The translations under genes were made by a program, and so were the position numbers. From Fimbriiglobus sp. (GTDB taxonomy: Bacteria; Planctomycetota; Planctomycetia; Gemmatales; Gemmataceae): DNA of 48,534 bases. This document shows, in pieces, positions 39,607 to 47,934 of this stretch (the first letter of the stretch is position 1; each line of letters opens with the position of its first letter). The stretch lies in contig JANXWE010000178.1 in assembly GCA_025351325.1 (NCBI GenBank), positions 1 through 48,534 of the forward strand, written 5' to 3'. The notes beneath the pieces were generated by a model. It was not told where the DNA came from and searched no databases. It saw only the letters and a program-made list of their open reading frames with translations.

Positions 39607-41922
39607 TCACCCCGCGATCTTCTTCGCCAACTCTTGCACGCCGCGCAGGTCGAGCTTGCCGCTGCCGAGGACGGGGAGGGCTTCCACGGCGAAGCAGTCC
39701 CTCAAATCGGGAATCCACAGGTTCGGCAGGCCCTTGGTGCGGAGGCTCTCGAAGGCCCCTTTCAGCCGGGCACCCGCTTCGATCAAGTGGAGCACGATCA
39801 ACCGTTCGCCGCGTTTGTTATCGGCGACGGCGGCGACAGCCAGCACCCGCTCGCCGGCGGTGGCGAGCGTGTCGTGCAGCTCCTCTTCGATCTTTTCCAG
39901 CGGCACCATTTCCCCGGCGATCTTGGCGAAGCGTGACAACCGCCCGGTGATGCGGATGAACCCTTCCGGCTCGATGTGACCCATATCGCCGGTGATGTAC
40001 CACTTGCCAATGAACGACGCTTGCGTCTTCTCGGGCTGCTGCCAGTAGCCCAGCATGGCGTTCGATCCTTTCACGCAGAGGAGCCCCTCAGTACCCACCG
40101 GCAGCGGCGCCTGCGTGTCCGGGTGAAAGGCTTTTGCGACGACTCCGGGAATCGGTTGACCGACGGTACCCGGGGCGTTGGCGAACTGCTTCACACCGGC
40201 CACGGTGACATCAATCAAGTTGGCGCTGACCACGGGCGACAACTCGGTGCAGCCATAGCCTTCGAGTGGCAACACGCCGAATTTCGCTTGGAATTCGAGG
40301 GCCAAACTCACGGGGAGTTTCTCGGCGCCGCAGATGAACAGCCGTGACGATTGGAAATGCTCGGGCACGCAGCGGCGCAGGTAGAACCGCACGAACGTGG
40401 CCGTGCCGAGGACGATGGAGCACTTCCAGCGCTGGCAGAGTTCGCCGACTTCTTTCGCGGCCCGCGGATCGGGGTAGAACACCGACATCATGCCGATGCT
40501 GGCCGGCGCCCAGAGGCAGACGGTGTAGCCGAAGCTGTGGAACGTCGGCAGTGTGCAGAGCATGCGGTCGTGCCGGGTGAAGTTCACACCCTTTTGAAAC
40601 CCGTCCGCATTGCACGAGATATTCCGCAGCGTCAGCATCACTCCTTTCGGGTCGCCGGTACTGCCACTGCTGAAGATGATCGTCAGTAGGTCATCCCAGC
40701 CGAAGCGTCGGCAGCGCAGCACGACCCGGTCGAGGAACCAGCCCGGCAAGAGAAGGACGAGCAGCAGTCGACTGACTTTCCAAGACTTGGGAATCGCCGC
40801 GAGGGCATCTTCCAGATAGATCCGGCGCACAGTATCGGGCAAGTCAAGCGGCATCCGCCCGATGAACCGCTTGGCGGTGATGATGGTCTGGATGCCGGTC
40901 TGGTCGACAGCGGAGCGGACGGAACGGCTGCCCGCGGTGTAGTTCAAGTTCACCGAGGTCCGGTGCAGAAAGGCCAAGGCGATGTTGGCGAACGCCGAGC
41001 CGAGACCCGTCGGCAACCAGACGCCGACGACCTTTTCGTCTGTGCCGAGTTGGCCCTTCAAATACTTCGCCAAGCACCAGGCCCCGACGAACGCCTTCGG
41101 CCAAGTCAACGCTCGGTCGGTGCCTGCGGAGGCATCGACAAAGGCGACCCGGCGCAGGTTGATCCACGCGGCCCCTTTGCGCACGAAACCCGAGTGGACG
41201 GGGATCACATACTCGCTTTGCAGCGTCCCGCAATCGGCCCAGCATTCGACCACGGCGGCCCGCACGTCGGCGGTCTTCGTGTGGCCCGGCAATGGCTCCC
41301 CAAACGAGACGGCGATGCGGCGTCGGAAGCCCTCCGGCCAGCGGAATAGAACTCGGCCGTGCTTCCAACTCAGCAGCGAACCCCAGAGATTCCAGAGGCA
41401 AGCGGGCACAATCGGCACCGGTACGCCGGCACGTTCGACGATCTGCTCCAGCCCGCGTTGGAACGGCAGCATCTGCCCGTTGCGGGTCAGCCGACCTTCG
41501 GGAAACATCATCACGGCGCGGCCGGCCGCGAGTGCTTTGGCGATGGTTTCGAGCGATCCGGTCAAGCTGTGCGGCTTCACGATGTCGCGGCTGTCGATGT
41601 AGTGGGCCCGCCCCCGGACGAACGAGAGGAGCAGCCGGAGGACCCAGTGCCGCTTGTAGCCGCTCCAGAGGACGTAGGTGAGTGGGCGCGGGCTGGCGAG
41701 CCAGAGGAACATCCAGTCGATGTAGGTCACGTGGTTGGAAACAATGAGCACCGGGCCACCGGCGGGGATGTTTTGGCGACCGTAGACGTGGAACCGGTGC
41801 AGGGCGTGGACGATCAGCCACCAGACGGGCCGCAGCAACCCCGGGAAGAGCCACGACAGGAGGGCGTACAGCGTGCAGTACCCGAGCAAGGCCAGCGGAA
41901 CGTGATACCACTCGAACGACAT
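39607..41922 (-). CDS. Acyltransferase/AMP-dependent acyl ligase fusion (Aas-like)
   Basis: A 771-aa protein with two enzyme modules. After a hydrophobic N-terminus, a PlsC-type acyltransferase domain (about 35-235) has the NHxxxxD block SNHVTYIDWMF near residue 61 and FPEGRLTRNG near 140. An AMP-binding ligase domain follows, with IIFSSGSTGDPKG near 414, YGCTELSPVV, and YITGDMGHIEPEGFIRITGR towards the end. This is the order seen in Aas, which reacylates lysophospholipid using acyl-ACP made by its own ligase domain. The MFS transporter domain found in longer homologues is absent. I chose ATG 41922; the start at 41997 adds an Arg-rich stretch unlike the family. Confidence 0.88.
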   Translation of the reverse strand: MSFEWYHVPLALLGYCTLYALLSWLFPGLLRPVWWLIVHALHRFHVYGRQNIPAGGPVLIVSNHVTYIDWMFLWLASPRPLTYVLWSGYKRHWVLRLLLSFVRGRAHYIDSRDIVKPHSLTGSLETIAKALAAGRAVMMFPEGRLTRNGQMLPFQRGLEQIVERAGVPVPIVPACLWNLWGSLLSWKHGRVLFRWPEGFRRRIAVSFGEPLPGHTKTADVRAAVVECWADCGTLQSEYVIPVHSGFVRKGAAWINLRRVAFVDASAGTDRALTWPKAFVGAWCLAKYLKGQLGTDEKVVGVWLPTGLGSAFANIALAFLHRTSVNLNYTAGSRSVRSAVDQTGIQTIITAKRFIGRMPLDLPDTVRRIYLEDALAAIPKSWKVSRLLLVLLLPGWFLDRVVLRCRRFGWDDLLTIIFSSGSTGDPKGVMLTLRNISCNADGFQKGVNFTRHDRMLCTLPTFHSFGYTVCLWAPASIGMMSVFYPDPRAAKEVGELCQRWKCSIVLGTATFVRFYLRRCVPEHFQSSRLFICGAEKLPVSLALEFQAKFGVLPLEGYGCTELSPVVSANLIDVTVAGVKQFANAPGTVGQPIPGVVAKAFHPDTQAPLPVGTEGLLCVKGSNAMLGYWQQPEKTQASFIGKWYITGDMGHIEPEGFIRITGRLSRFAKIAGEMVPLEKIEEELHDTLATAGERVLAVAAVADNKRGERLIVLHLIEAGARLKGAFESLRTKGLPNLWIPDLRDCFAVEALPVLGSGKLDLRGVQELAKKIAG

Positions 41923-42080
41923 AGAAGATCTCGAAAACAACCGGCGGCGAACCTTTGGAACTGTTCTCCGAAATCTGCGGTGGAGTTCAACGGGCACCGG
42001 GAAACGCCGCGAGGCACGGCGGCCGCCGTGCCTCGAGACTTATCGATTCGGCCGAAGGAGCGGCCGGGTAACGGGCAGAA

Positions 42081-42272
42081 CTATTCTTCAGTTTCCAAAG
42101 CGGCCGAGGAGCGATCCTCGGACGGTTCGTGGCTGGCCACTTTGTAATCTTCCGAAAGCCAGCGACCGAGATCGATCACCCGGCAACGCTTTGAACAGAA
42201 CGGGAAATCCGGATATTCGACCGGCGATCCGGGCATCGGATCGTCGCAGATCGGGCATCGCACCCTATTCAT
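42081..42272 (-). CDS. yacG: YacG-type zinc-binding protein (DNA gyrase inhibitor family)
   Basis: A 63-aa protein. The four zinc ligands are C6, C9, C26 and C30 in the pattern RCPICDD … FPFCSKRCRVIDLGRWLSEDY, which is the YacG signature. E. coli YacG binds GyrB and inhibits supercoiling. The C-terminus is acidic and Ser-rich. I chose ATG 42272 because the family begins just before the first Cys pair and a GGGGGG-rich site lies upstream; ATG 42308 would add 12 residues. It is 51 bp downstream of the FmdB-type gene on the same strand. Confidence 0.88.
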   Translation of the reverse strand: MNRVRCPICDDPMPGSPVEYPDFPFCSKRCRVIDLGRWLSEDYKVASHEPSEDRSSAALETEE

Positions 42273-42323
42273 CGGCCACCACCCCCCGAGACTTCGAGAA
42301 TTCCCCACATTATCGGCAATACG

Positions 42324-42680
42324 CTATTTGCCGTCCTTCTTCGCCTTGCCGCTACCACCGGTCTTCTTGGCCGGAGCCGCTGCAGGAGCTTCCACGGCGG
42401 GGGCTGGAGTGGCGGCGGGTGTTTCCGGTTTGGTCTCGGCCGGTTTCGCCGTACCCGCTTCCGCATCGGCCTTCGCCGACTTCTGATAGTCTTCGTTCCG
42501 ATTGTAGTCCGTTTCGTAAAAGCCCGACCCCTTAAATAGGATGGCGGCGCCGGAACCGAAAAGCCGGCGGAGCTTCTTCTTCTTGCAACTCGGGCAGGTC
42601 GTCAGGTGATCGTCTTTGAACGACTGCCACTGTTCAAATTTGTGACCGCAGGCATCGCATTCGTAATCGTAAGTCGGCAT
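42324..42680 (-). CDS. FmdB-type zinc-ribbon protein
   Basis: A 118-aa protein. The N-terminus MPTYDYECDACGHKFEQWQS with C8/C11 and the pair C29/C32 (CPSCKKKKLRRLFG) form the FmdB/CxxC regulatory zinc ribbon. The FKGSGFYETDY block ends the conserved part near residue 60. The remaining half is a low-complexity Ala/Pro/Lys/Glu tail of the kind common at planctomycete C-termini. The family role is poorly defined; a link to amide metabolism gave the name. It is probably co-transcribed with yacG. Confidence 0.9.
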   Translation of the reverse strand: MPTYDYECDACGHKFEQWQSFKDDHLTTCPSCKKKKLRRLFGSGAAILFKGSGFYETDYNRNEDYQKSAKADAEAGTAKPAETKPETPAATPAPAVEAPAAAPAKKTGGSGKAKKDGK

Positions 42681-43047
42681 CGGCGGGAAATCCGGTTGGG
42701 GAGAATTCGAGTTCGGTGTCCCAATCAGTTTACGGCTGCTCGCCGAATCCGAATGTCAATTTTCCCCAATCGGTAATCTGGAGTCCTCATCCACTAGCAG
42801 CCGAGGACAGACTGGTCACCTTAACCGTTTTCACCGACCACGGTTCCGCGTTTGGTCAACACGTTGGGGGCTGCGAAAAACCTGGACTTTGAAACCGCTG
42901 ATATCCCACGGTTTTCGGACTGGGTCATTTGATGGAAGCGATGCCAATAGTTTCTGCCCACGAAATTATGAGAGATTGCTCCGCTTCACTAACGATTCTC
43001 CTATCTGTCCGTTCTCCGGAGCGAACGGAGTACACAGGCGGCACGCA
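42681..43047. other. Gene-free stretch
   Basis: 367 bp between the FmdB-type start and the carbamoyltransferase stop, both on the minus strand. It should hold the promoter of the fmdB-type/yacG pair and the terminator of the carbamoyltransferase operon. A short palindrome TCCGTTCTCCGGAGCGAACGGA lies at 43007-43028, and nothing else stands out. Confidence 0.35.
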
Positions 43048-44955
43048 TTACACCTTGGCCCCCGTTAATTCCCGCTTGGCACCGGGTCGGCTCGTCTCGC
43101 GGTCGGCTTGGTTCTCTTTCAACTTCGGGTGGGGCACCAGGAACGGCCCCGCGGCGAGGTAATCGAGGTTGCCGAGCAGGAAGGCCCGCACGGCGTCCTG
43201 CGGGGTGCAGATGATCGGCTCTTCGTGCATGTTGAAACTGGTGTTGATGACCACCGGGATGCCGGTGCGGCGTTCGTAGGCCGCAAGCAACTTGTGGTAG
43301 CCGGGGTTGCTCTGCGGCGTCACCAATTGCGGCCGCGCGGTTCCATCGACGTGGACCGCCGCCGGGCTGTGTCCCTTCATCCAGTCGGTGCAGTCGAACG
43401 TCACCGTCATGAACTCGGCGGTCTTCTCGCAGCCGCTGACGTTGTGGAACAACTTCGGGGCGGCTTCGGCTAAACAGCTCGGGGCGAACGGCATGAACTC
43501 CGTCCGCGCCAGTTGGTGGTTCAACCACTGGTTCACTTCCGGATCTTTCGCCGGGTAGAGCACGCTGCGGTTGCCGAGGGCACGGGGGCCGTACTCCATT
43601 CGCCCGGCGAAGCGACCGACGATGTGGTTGTCGGCCAGCAGTTCGGCGGTACGTTCTTCCGGTTCGTCGTGGCGTTCGTATTTGAGGTTCTCAGCATCGA
43701 GTGCCGCGCGAATCTGTGCCTCGGTGTAGTCTGGCCCGAAGTAGACGTTATCGAACGGGCCGGCCCGGCGCATGGTTTCGTGGCCGAAGGCGAGCATGGC
43801 CGCGCCGGTGCCGCAACCGCCGTCGCCCATGTTCGGGTAGACGAACAGCCCTTCGGCGCCCGGAATTTCGTGCAGCCGCTGGTTCAGCTTCACGTTGGCG
43901 TGGACCCCCCCACTGACGACGATCTTCTTCAATCCGGTCTTCTGCAACCAGTAACTGACGACCCGCCGGGCCACTTCTTCGAGTACGTATTGGTACGCTG
44001 CCGCCACGTCACGCTTGGCGAAATGGCCGGCGAGTGCCCGCGTGAAGTTGTGGTTCAACCCGCCACGGATTTTGATGTCGCCGTCGGTGGTGTCGAAGCG
44101 TGCCAGCAGGATCTCGGCGAGGTGCTTGGCATCGCCGTAAGCTGCAAGCCCGACAATCTTTCCTTCGTGGCGACTCGGCTTGAAGCCCAACCCGCTGGTG
44201 ACGTGTTCGTAGAAAATCCCGAGCGAATTCGGGAAGCGGAAGCGGTGCAAATTCCGGATGCCGTCCGGCCCGCAGGCGTACACCCCACCGCACATCCCGG
44301 AGCCGTACCCGTCGAACGTGACGGCCAGCGCGGTATCGAATGGGCTGGAATAGTAGGCGTTCGCGGCGTGGGTATCGTGGTGCTGGAATCGCTTGAGCGG
44401 CTTGTTCTCCAGGCCGAAACTTTTCAGTCCGGCCACCAACTCCGCGTTCCACTGGGTGTGGTCGGCAATCGCGTTGGCCTGCCACGTGCCAAACAACCGG
44501 CGGTGCGTCCGGGCGTCGAGGGTAGCACTCCCGGCCAGCCGCTCGTACAGGAACTTTTTGTACCAAACCTTGCGTGGCATGAACTCGGCGGCTTCGGTCT
44601 CTAGTCCCGGGATTCGCACGGTTCGATTCACCTTGTAGCCGCTGTCGATTTTGGCCCGGTACAGGCGATTGCTTTCGCCCCGGTCTTTGGCATGTTCTGC
44701 GAGATCGACGGCCACCGACTCGGCGATCAATCGCGCCTCTTCGGGGGCATCGTAGAAGGCGTAGGCCACGGCATCGAGCGACTGCGGATCCCAACCGAGG
44801 CGGTTCAACCCTTCGCGCAGGGCGAGGTGGGGGAACCCGCTTTGCAGTTTGATCCGGCTGAGCCGTTCCTCGCCACAGGCGAAGAGGACGCGGCCGTCTT
44901 CCATCAGGCTCACGTTGGTGTCTTTATCGAGCGGGCTGATGCCGAGAATTCTCAT
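43048..44955 (-). CDS. NodU/TobZ-family carbamoyltransferase
   Basis: A 635-aa two-domain carbamoyltransferase. The N-terminal YrdC/Kae1-like part starts MRILGISPLDKDTNVSLMED, with GEERLSRIK, the metal-site His pair in HHDTHAANAYYSS, VTFDGYGSG and SGGVHANVKLNQRL. The C-terminal part has GRMEYGPRALGNRS and INTSFNMHEEPI, typical for the family. Members transfer carbamoyl from carbamoyl phosphate to hydroxyls of sugars, antibiotics or lipo-oligosaccharides. The gene overlaps the deacetylase stop by ATGA, so coupled translation and a joint role in modifying a glycan are likely. The last 25 residues are basic and variable. Confidence 0.92.
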   Translation of the reverse strand: MRILGISPLDKDTNVSLMEDGRVLFACGEERLSRIKLQSGFPHLALREGLNRLGWDPQSLDAVAYAFYDAPEEARLIAESVAVDLAEHAKDRGESNRLYRAKIDSGYKVNRTVRIPGLETEAAEFMPRKVWYKKFLYERLAGSATLDARTHRRLFGTWQANAIADHTQWNAELVAGLKSFGLENKPLKRFQHHDTHAANAYYSSPFDTALAVTFDGYGSGMCGGVYACGPDGIRNLHRFRFPNSLGIFYEHVTSGLGFKPSRHEGKIVGLAAYGDAKHLAEILLARFDTTDGDIKIRGGLNHNFTRALAGHFAKRDVAAAYQYVLEEVARRVVSYWLQKTGLKKIVVSGGVHANVKLNQRLHEIPGAEGLFVYPNMGDGGCGTGAAMLAFGHETMRRAGPFDNVYFGPDYTEAQIRAALDAENLKYERHDEPEERTAELLADNHIVGRFAGRMEYGPRALGNRSVLYPAKDPEVNQWLNHQLARTEFMPFAPSCLAEAAPKLFHNVSGCEKTAEFMTVTFDCTDWMKGHSPAAVHVDGTARPQLVTPQSNPGYHKLLAAYERRTGIPVVINTSFNMHEEPIICTPQDAVRAFLLGNLDYLAAGPFLVPHPKLKENQADRETSRPGAKRELTGAKV

Positions 44956-45941
44956 CGCTGCGTCGTCTCCAAATGGGTCGCAATTTCAGTCATGGTGGCG
45001 GGTCGAAATTCGGGCCAACCGCGTACGGTATTCAGTACTGTTTCCGCTCGGTCGAGCATCCGGGCCACGTCGGCTTCGGTGCGGTTGTACGGGCTGCCAC
45101 CGACGAGCAAACTACTGCTGTGCAGGGTGAAGCTCACGAACGGTGGTCGCAACCGGCGCAGAACGGCGAGGAACTGTAGCATCTGTTCGCCGAGTGGGTT
45201 CTCAAAATTCAGCCACGCCCTCGAAACGACACCGGATCGATCCAGAATCCCGGTGACTCGCAGTGCCCGACCGAGTTTGGAATCGGCGAGTTTCAACGTC
45301 CGATCCCAGAAGGACTGGGCTTGGCGGGTGTACCCGTACGTCAGCGGCAGTTCCCAAAGCGGTCGATCTCCATCGAATCGTGGCACCTGACGGACGGGAT
45401 CGAGGCCACGAGTCAAGTAATTCGGGGCACCGTCGTCGGCCCAGGTGTTGAACGGCAGTACCGACGAATCGACCCACAACCCGGCATCGCGCAGGTAGTT
45501 CTGAATTTGAGGGGACATCGAATAGCGACCGCCGCGGAAGCTCGTCGGCTTCAAGCCGGAGTCGCGGAACGCGGCCAGGGTGGTGTCGAGTTTGGCTTTG
45601 GCTTCGGCCCAGGGGAGGTTGTGCAAAAAGCTATCGTGGGTCGGTACCATCGGTTCCGGGGCCACCGGCGGCGTGTTCCACGGGTGGATGTGCAGCCCGA
45701 TTTCAACGTTCGGCCGGGTGGCCAGTTCCTGCATCACCGCTCGGCCGTCTGGGTTCGCTAACACGGCGTGGTTGGTGAAATAGACGACCGCCGTCCCGGC
45801 GTCGGACATCCGAGCTTGGAACGCCGGCAGCAGTGCGATGTTCCGCGTCCGGGTCGGCCCGGTCGGATAGCCCGAATTCCAGTCCCATTCTTCTTCGGTA
45901 TCGACCGTCACGCAGTAGCGGATCGGCTCAGGCTCGGACAT
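44952..45941 (-). CDS. Polysaccharide-deacetylase-family protein
   Basis: A 329-aa NodB-type deacetylase. The first strand carries the catalytic acidic cluster VTVDTEEEWDW. The metal His pair is in IGLHIHPW, followed by an SFRGGRYSM motif in the position of the third conserved block and FTLHSSSL near the C-terminus. No signal peptide is present, so the substrate is probably a cytoplasmic precursor or lipid-linked sugar. It is the first gene of a two-gene unit, and its TGA overlaps the carbamoyltransferase ATG (ATGA). The pairing suggests that deacetylation and carbamoylation act on the same exopolysaccharide or glycolipid. Confidence 0.88.
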   Translation of the reverse strand: MSEPEPIRYCVTVDTEEEWDWNSGYPTGPTRTRNIALLPAFQARMSDAGTAVVYFTNHAVLANPDGRAVMQELATRPNVEIGLHIHPWNTPPVAPEPMVPTHDSFLHNLPWAEAKAKLDTTLAAFRDSGLKPTSFRGGRYSMSPQIQNYLRDAGLWVDSSVLPFNTWADDGAPNYLTRGLDPVRQVPRFDGDRPLWELPLTYGYTRQAQSFWDRTLKLADSKLGRALRVTGILDRSGVVSRAWLNFENPLGEQMLQFLAVLRRLRPPFVSFTLHSSSLLVGGSPYNRTEADVARMLDRAETVLNTVRGWPEFRPATMTEIATHLETTQR

Positions 45942-46238
45942 CAGAATCGCACTCGGGAGAGAGCAGATGAATCATCTTCATAGCTCATGCGCGTCGTTTC
46001 GTGTAGTCAATTCGCGTCGTGAATCGAGAAGCTAGCCGCTCACGCAGATAACCCAAACTACCCAAGTTTTGCATTCTTCGGAACCACTCAGATCAATCTT
46101 GTCTAGGTGTAAAATGTACAATTATACCGAATTATCCGAAGTTGGACATTTTTAGCAATACTCCGGTTGACCTGCCGGCGCTTTGGTTGAACAATACTCT
46201 TTTCGCCACGTCCGGTGGATGGCGTGGTTCTCTGAGAA

Positions 46239-46817
46239 GTGCTTCGAGGAGTTTTCAACTTGATCTTCACCACCTCTTTGGCGGCGTTTGCGTTATCGGG
46301 TCTGTTGGCAGGAGCGAATGTTGGGCAACCAGCGTGGACGACTGATTACCGCCAGGCCTTGGGCGCAGCGAGCGAATTCCGCAAGCCCATCGCGGTCTTC
46401 ATCACGAAGGGTAGCCAAAGTCAGTTGACGAATGGCAACGAGCTCGGCGAAGCCGCCAAGCTCTTGAAGGACGGCTACGTGGCCTTGCACATCGACACGA
46501 CGACCGAAAAGGGCCAAGCCCTGGCGAAGTCGTTCGATCTGGCCGAAGGCCTCATCATCAGCGACAAGACCGGGGGCCTTCAAGCCCTGCGGCACGCGGG
46601 AACGATTTCCCCGAGTGAGTTGAGCGGATACCTGACGAAGTATGCCGGGACGGAAGCCGTGACGACGACGGACTACCGGGCCACAGGCATGATGGCGGCA
46701 CCGACCGTCGGCCAACCTCTGACGATCCAGCCGCAGTATGCACCCGCGAGTTACCCGATGTATCGGAACTACGCCGTACCGACGTACGGGGCACCCCGCT
46801 GCCCGAACTGCCGCTAA
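46239..46817 (+). CDS. Exported protein with thioredoxin-like fold pattern and C-terminal CPNC
   Basis: A 192-aa protein from GTG 46239, or 185 aa from TTG 46260. The N-terminus is a signal peptide (LIFTTSLAAFALSGLLAGAN). The middle portion (about 30-140) follows a thioredoxin-like strand-helix order: WTTDYRQALGAASEFRKPIAVFI, GYVALHIDTTTEKGQALAKSF, GLIISDKTGG. The usual CxxC active site is missing, so it is not a disulfide oxidoreductase. The tail is Pro/Tyr-rich and ends PRCPNCR. GAGGAG lies 8 nt before the TTG, favouring it; the GTG start gives a more typical basic N-region. Function is unknown. Confidence 0.65.
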   Translation: MLRGVFNLIFTTSLAAFALSGLLAGANVGQPAWTTDYRQALGAASEFRKPIAVFITKGSQSQLTNGNELGEAAKLLKDGYVALHIDTTTEKGQALAKSFDLAEGLIISDKTGGLQALRHAGTISPSELSGYLTKYAGTEAVTTTDYRATGMMAAPTVGQPLTIQPQYAPASYPMYRNYAVPTYGAPRCPNCR

Positions 46818-46845
46818 ACTCGAGCGTAACGGAATCCACCGTAGC

Positions 46846-46895
46846 CGTAGCCCGGTCGTCACCCTTCGAAGCACGGGGGTGGCGACCGGGCTACG
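46846..46895. repeat. 19-bp hairpin (REP-like)
   Basis: The arms 46846-46864 and 46877-46895 (CGTAGCCCGGTCGTCACCC) pair with one G-T wobble around a 12-nt loop. It lies 28 bp after the previous stop. The GTAGCCCGGTCG motif resembles the half element at 20681-20705. Confidence 0.7.
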
Positions 46896-46982
46896 GTCGT
46901 TGAATCTCCCTCAAATCGACCAAGTCCCGGCTTTCTCCGTTGGCTTTTGCCCGGACGATAGCTATCTCACACCTAACGAATC

Positions 46983-47666
46983 ATGTCCGAACCAGTGCCG
47001 GGGAGCGAATCGATGCCATTGGCCCGAGACTATGCACCGGATGAATTGGTTCAGGCCCTGCGCGAACGCGGCCCCAAACTGCTGATCGCGTATTACCGCC
47101 CCGACCCGGACTTGCACGCGCTCATCCACGAAGCGGTGGAGGGCAATGCGTTCCGCGCATTCCAGAAACTCTCGCCCAAACCGTCGGACACGTTCCGCAT
47201 CTGGGCCAAGGCGCGGCTCTCCTTTTCCGCGATGTTCGACTTCGGTGCGGTCACCGCTCAGGAAGAGTACGACGCCCTCTTGGAAGGGCACATCCGGAAC
47301 TTGAACCAGCAGTGGGTGAAGGTGTACCAGATCGAAATGGGTCTGGGGTTGTGCCGCAAGATTTGCAACATGCTGATGAACCGCGTGCTGTGCAGCTCGG
47401 AAGTCAAACCCGAGGAACGGAGCCGGGTGCTGCCGTTCCTCCATGTTCCACACGACGAATACACCTTGTCCGCGATCCGCGAAGCGGCCGCGTCCGGGAA
47501 GTACGGAGCCAAGATCGACATCCCCAAGAAGCCGTCGATCAAGTTCCTCACGTCCGACGAGCACTACGCACCGCTTCAAAGTATCTTCAAACAGATCGCC
47601 GCCGAAGCTGGCGTCGCCCCGATCTGCATCGATTTGCTCGCCTGGCAGGACGGCCACCCGGAGTAA
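46983..47666 (+). CDS. Unknown soluble protein
   Basis: A 227-aa protein I do not recognise. It is predicted soluble and mainly helical, with YYRPDPDLHALIHEAVEG, a long helical block FRIWAKARLSFSAMFDF, a Cys/Met-rich stretch GLCRKICNMLMNRVLC, and a C-terminal segment VAPICIDLLAWQDGHPE. There is no signal peptide or membrane helix. The third-position GC pattern is consistent with a real gene. It stands alone between a hairpin repeat upstream and a repeat downstream. ATG 46983 lacks a strong ribosome site; a second ATG lies 30 nt in (MPLARDYAP) and is possible. Confidence 0.65.
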   Translation: MSEPVPGSESMPLARDYAPDELVQALRERGPKLLIAYYRPDPDLHALIHEAVEGNAFRAFQKLSPKPSDTFRIWAKARLSFSAMFDFGAVTAQEEYDALLEGHIRNLNQQWVKVYQIEMGLGLCRKICNMLMNRVLCSSEVKPEERSRVLPFLHVPHDEYTLSAIREAAASGKYGAKIDIPKKPSIKFLTSDEHYAPLQSIFKQIAAEAGVAPICIDLLAWQDGHPE

Positions 47667-47701
47667 TGGGATTGCGGATTGGTGCCGTTCTGACGCCTGT
47701 T

Positions 47702-47763
47702 CTTGTTTCCGCGGAGAATACACCCCTCCCCTCTGCGGAACCAACGGAACCAATGGAAACAAG
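47702..47763. repeat. Imperfect inverted repeat
   Basis: CTTGTTTCC (47702-47710) pairs with GGAAACAAG (47755-47763), and the inner CCGCGGA/TCTGCGG segments also pair imperfectly. It lies 35 bp after the stop of the unknown gene and may serve as its transcript end. The stretch 47667-47934 contains no other recognisable feature. Confidence 0.5.
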
Positions 47764-47934
47764 TACACCAGGCAAAATGACGACCTTTTTTCCGGTGCCA
47801 ATTCAACTTCCACAAATCTTTTACGAATCTTCTTGACAACCCGCCTCCCACAGTTTTTAATTCTGTCATCAACGCGACTATCGCCCACTTCTTTGGCCGT
47901 GTTGAGATCGGCAAACCCGTTCGGGAGTCCTCGC

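Noticed and set aside
42929-43162. A 77-codon plus-strand frame near the carbamoyltransferase 3' end
   Set aside because: Its second half is antisense to the carbamoyltransferase, it has no ribosome site and it shows no recognisable motif.
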